Source: Lactobacillus jensenii DSM 20557 (GTDB lineage: Bacteria > Bacillota > Bacilli > Lactobacillales > Lactobacillaceae). Taken from it: 64,000 nt of DNA. Of the stretch, positions 63,735 to 64,000 are shown one piece after another (position 1 is the first letter of the stretch; each line of letters opens with the position of its first letter). The notes beneath the pieces are model-generated. The model was not told the DNA's origin. It was given only the letters and a program-made list of their open reading frames with translations, and did not search any database. The stretch covers positions 1-64,000 of the forward strand of contig NZ_AYYU01000003.1 in NCBI RefSeq assembly GCF_001436455.1. Reading direction: 5' to 3'. The translations under genes and the position numbers were made by a program.

Positions 63735-64000
63735 TATCCGGCAGTTTTTCCGATACTGAATAGATTATTGAAGACACCGTTAGATAGACCAGGAGTTTGA
63801 TAAATAATGAAATGGAGAAATGGTGAATCAACAGTTTGCTGAATAAACCATTGATTTTGAAGAGCATTGCACATTGATAAAATCACATAAACAAATAAGT
63901 AAGCTGCAATTAATGATGCTAAAGCTCCCAATGTACCATCAAGTAATGAGCTAAAATTTTTCTCATTCTTTTTAGTTGGTAGCCATTTGCTAAACATCTT
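63734..64000 (-). CDS. CvpA-like membrane protein, partial
   Basis: C-terminal part of a membrane protein; the frame stays open to the window edge, so its start is probably outside and the visible internal Met is not reliable. SLLDGTLGALASLIAAYLFVYVILS resembles the last helix region of CvpA (colicin V production) proteins, whose true role is unclear. Confidence 0.6.
   Translation of the reverse strand, partial: KMFSKWLPTKKNEKNFSSLLDGTLGALASLIAAYLFVYVILSMCNALQNQWFIQQTVDSPFLHFIIYQTPGLSNGVFNNLFSIGKTAG

Overview
The window looks like chromosome from a host-associated Lactobacillus of the johnsonii/gasseri group. The DNA is AT-rich, ribosome binding sites are strong (AGGAGG type), and GTG/TTG starts are frequent. 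PTS operons carry CcpA cre boxes. Gene content and order match my memory of L. johnsonii: a cinnamoyl esterase close to a two-gene NADH flavin reductase that forms H2O2, next to PepN, a C69 dipeptidase and YaaA. I see no rRNA, tRNA, CRISPR array, prophage or intact insertion sequence. The species cannot be fixed from sequence reading alone.

Layout. 1-20 kb is mostly housekeeping and surface functions: a tiny unlisted cationic peptide gene, cardiolipin synthase, RNase HI, TerC, secreted DUF1002 and CAP-domain proteins, a glycosyltransferase, a second-type PRPP synthetase, a TetR/membrane-protein pair, D-Ala-D-Ala ligase, two YibE/F membrane proteins and a large GH31 protein. 19-25 kb is nagA-licT followed by a beta-glucoside PTS (EIIBCA) and a 6-phospho-beta-glucosidase; the PTS gene is preceded by a promoter overlapped by a cre box and by a RAT/terminator switch for LicT. 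25-31.5 kb holds AraC regulator, esterase, MFS, ROK kinase, then a second MFS with a cinnamoyl esterase. 31.5-37 kb is a maltose/alpha-glucoside-6-phosphate cluster (GH4 enzyme, EIIC with two EIIB domains, RpiR regulator with a frameshift at a 7-G run, membrane protein, EIIA).

39-46 kb is the most unusual region: an ApbE-type flavinylated fumarate-reductase-like flavoprotein, two paralogous LysR regulators, a quinate/shikimate dehydrogenase of NAD type, an MFS carrier, and type I 3-dehydroquinase. No other aromatic biosynthesis gene is nearby, and cre-like boxes precede the flavoprotein and the dehydrogenase. With the two cinnamoyl esterases, the distant ApbE flavin transferase (62.8 kb) and the NADH flavin reductase pair (59.6-60.7 kb), this suggests, as inference, a system that cleaves plant hydroxycinnamate-quinate esters such as chlorogenate, converts the quinate part, and uses an alkene as electron sink.

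46-64 kb contains an L,D-transpeptidase, PepN, YaaA, cinnamoyl esterase, a histidine phosphatase, a FAD-linked 2-hydroxyacid dehydrogenase with cre/promoter, an autoregulated TetR-ABC exporter operon with two clear operators, the C69 dipeptidase, TetR, the flavin reductases, a MupG-type phosphoglycosidase, a tyrosine phosphatase, ApbE and a CvpA fragment cut by the window end.
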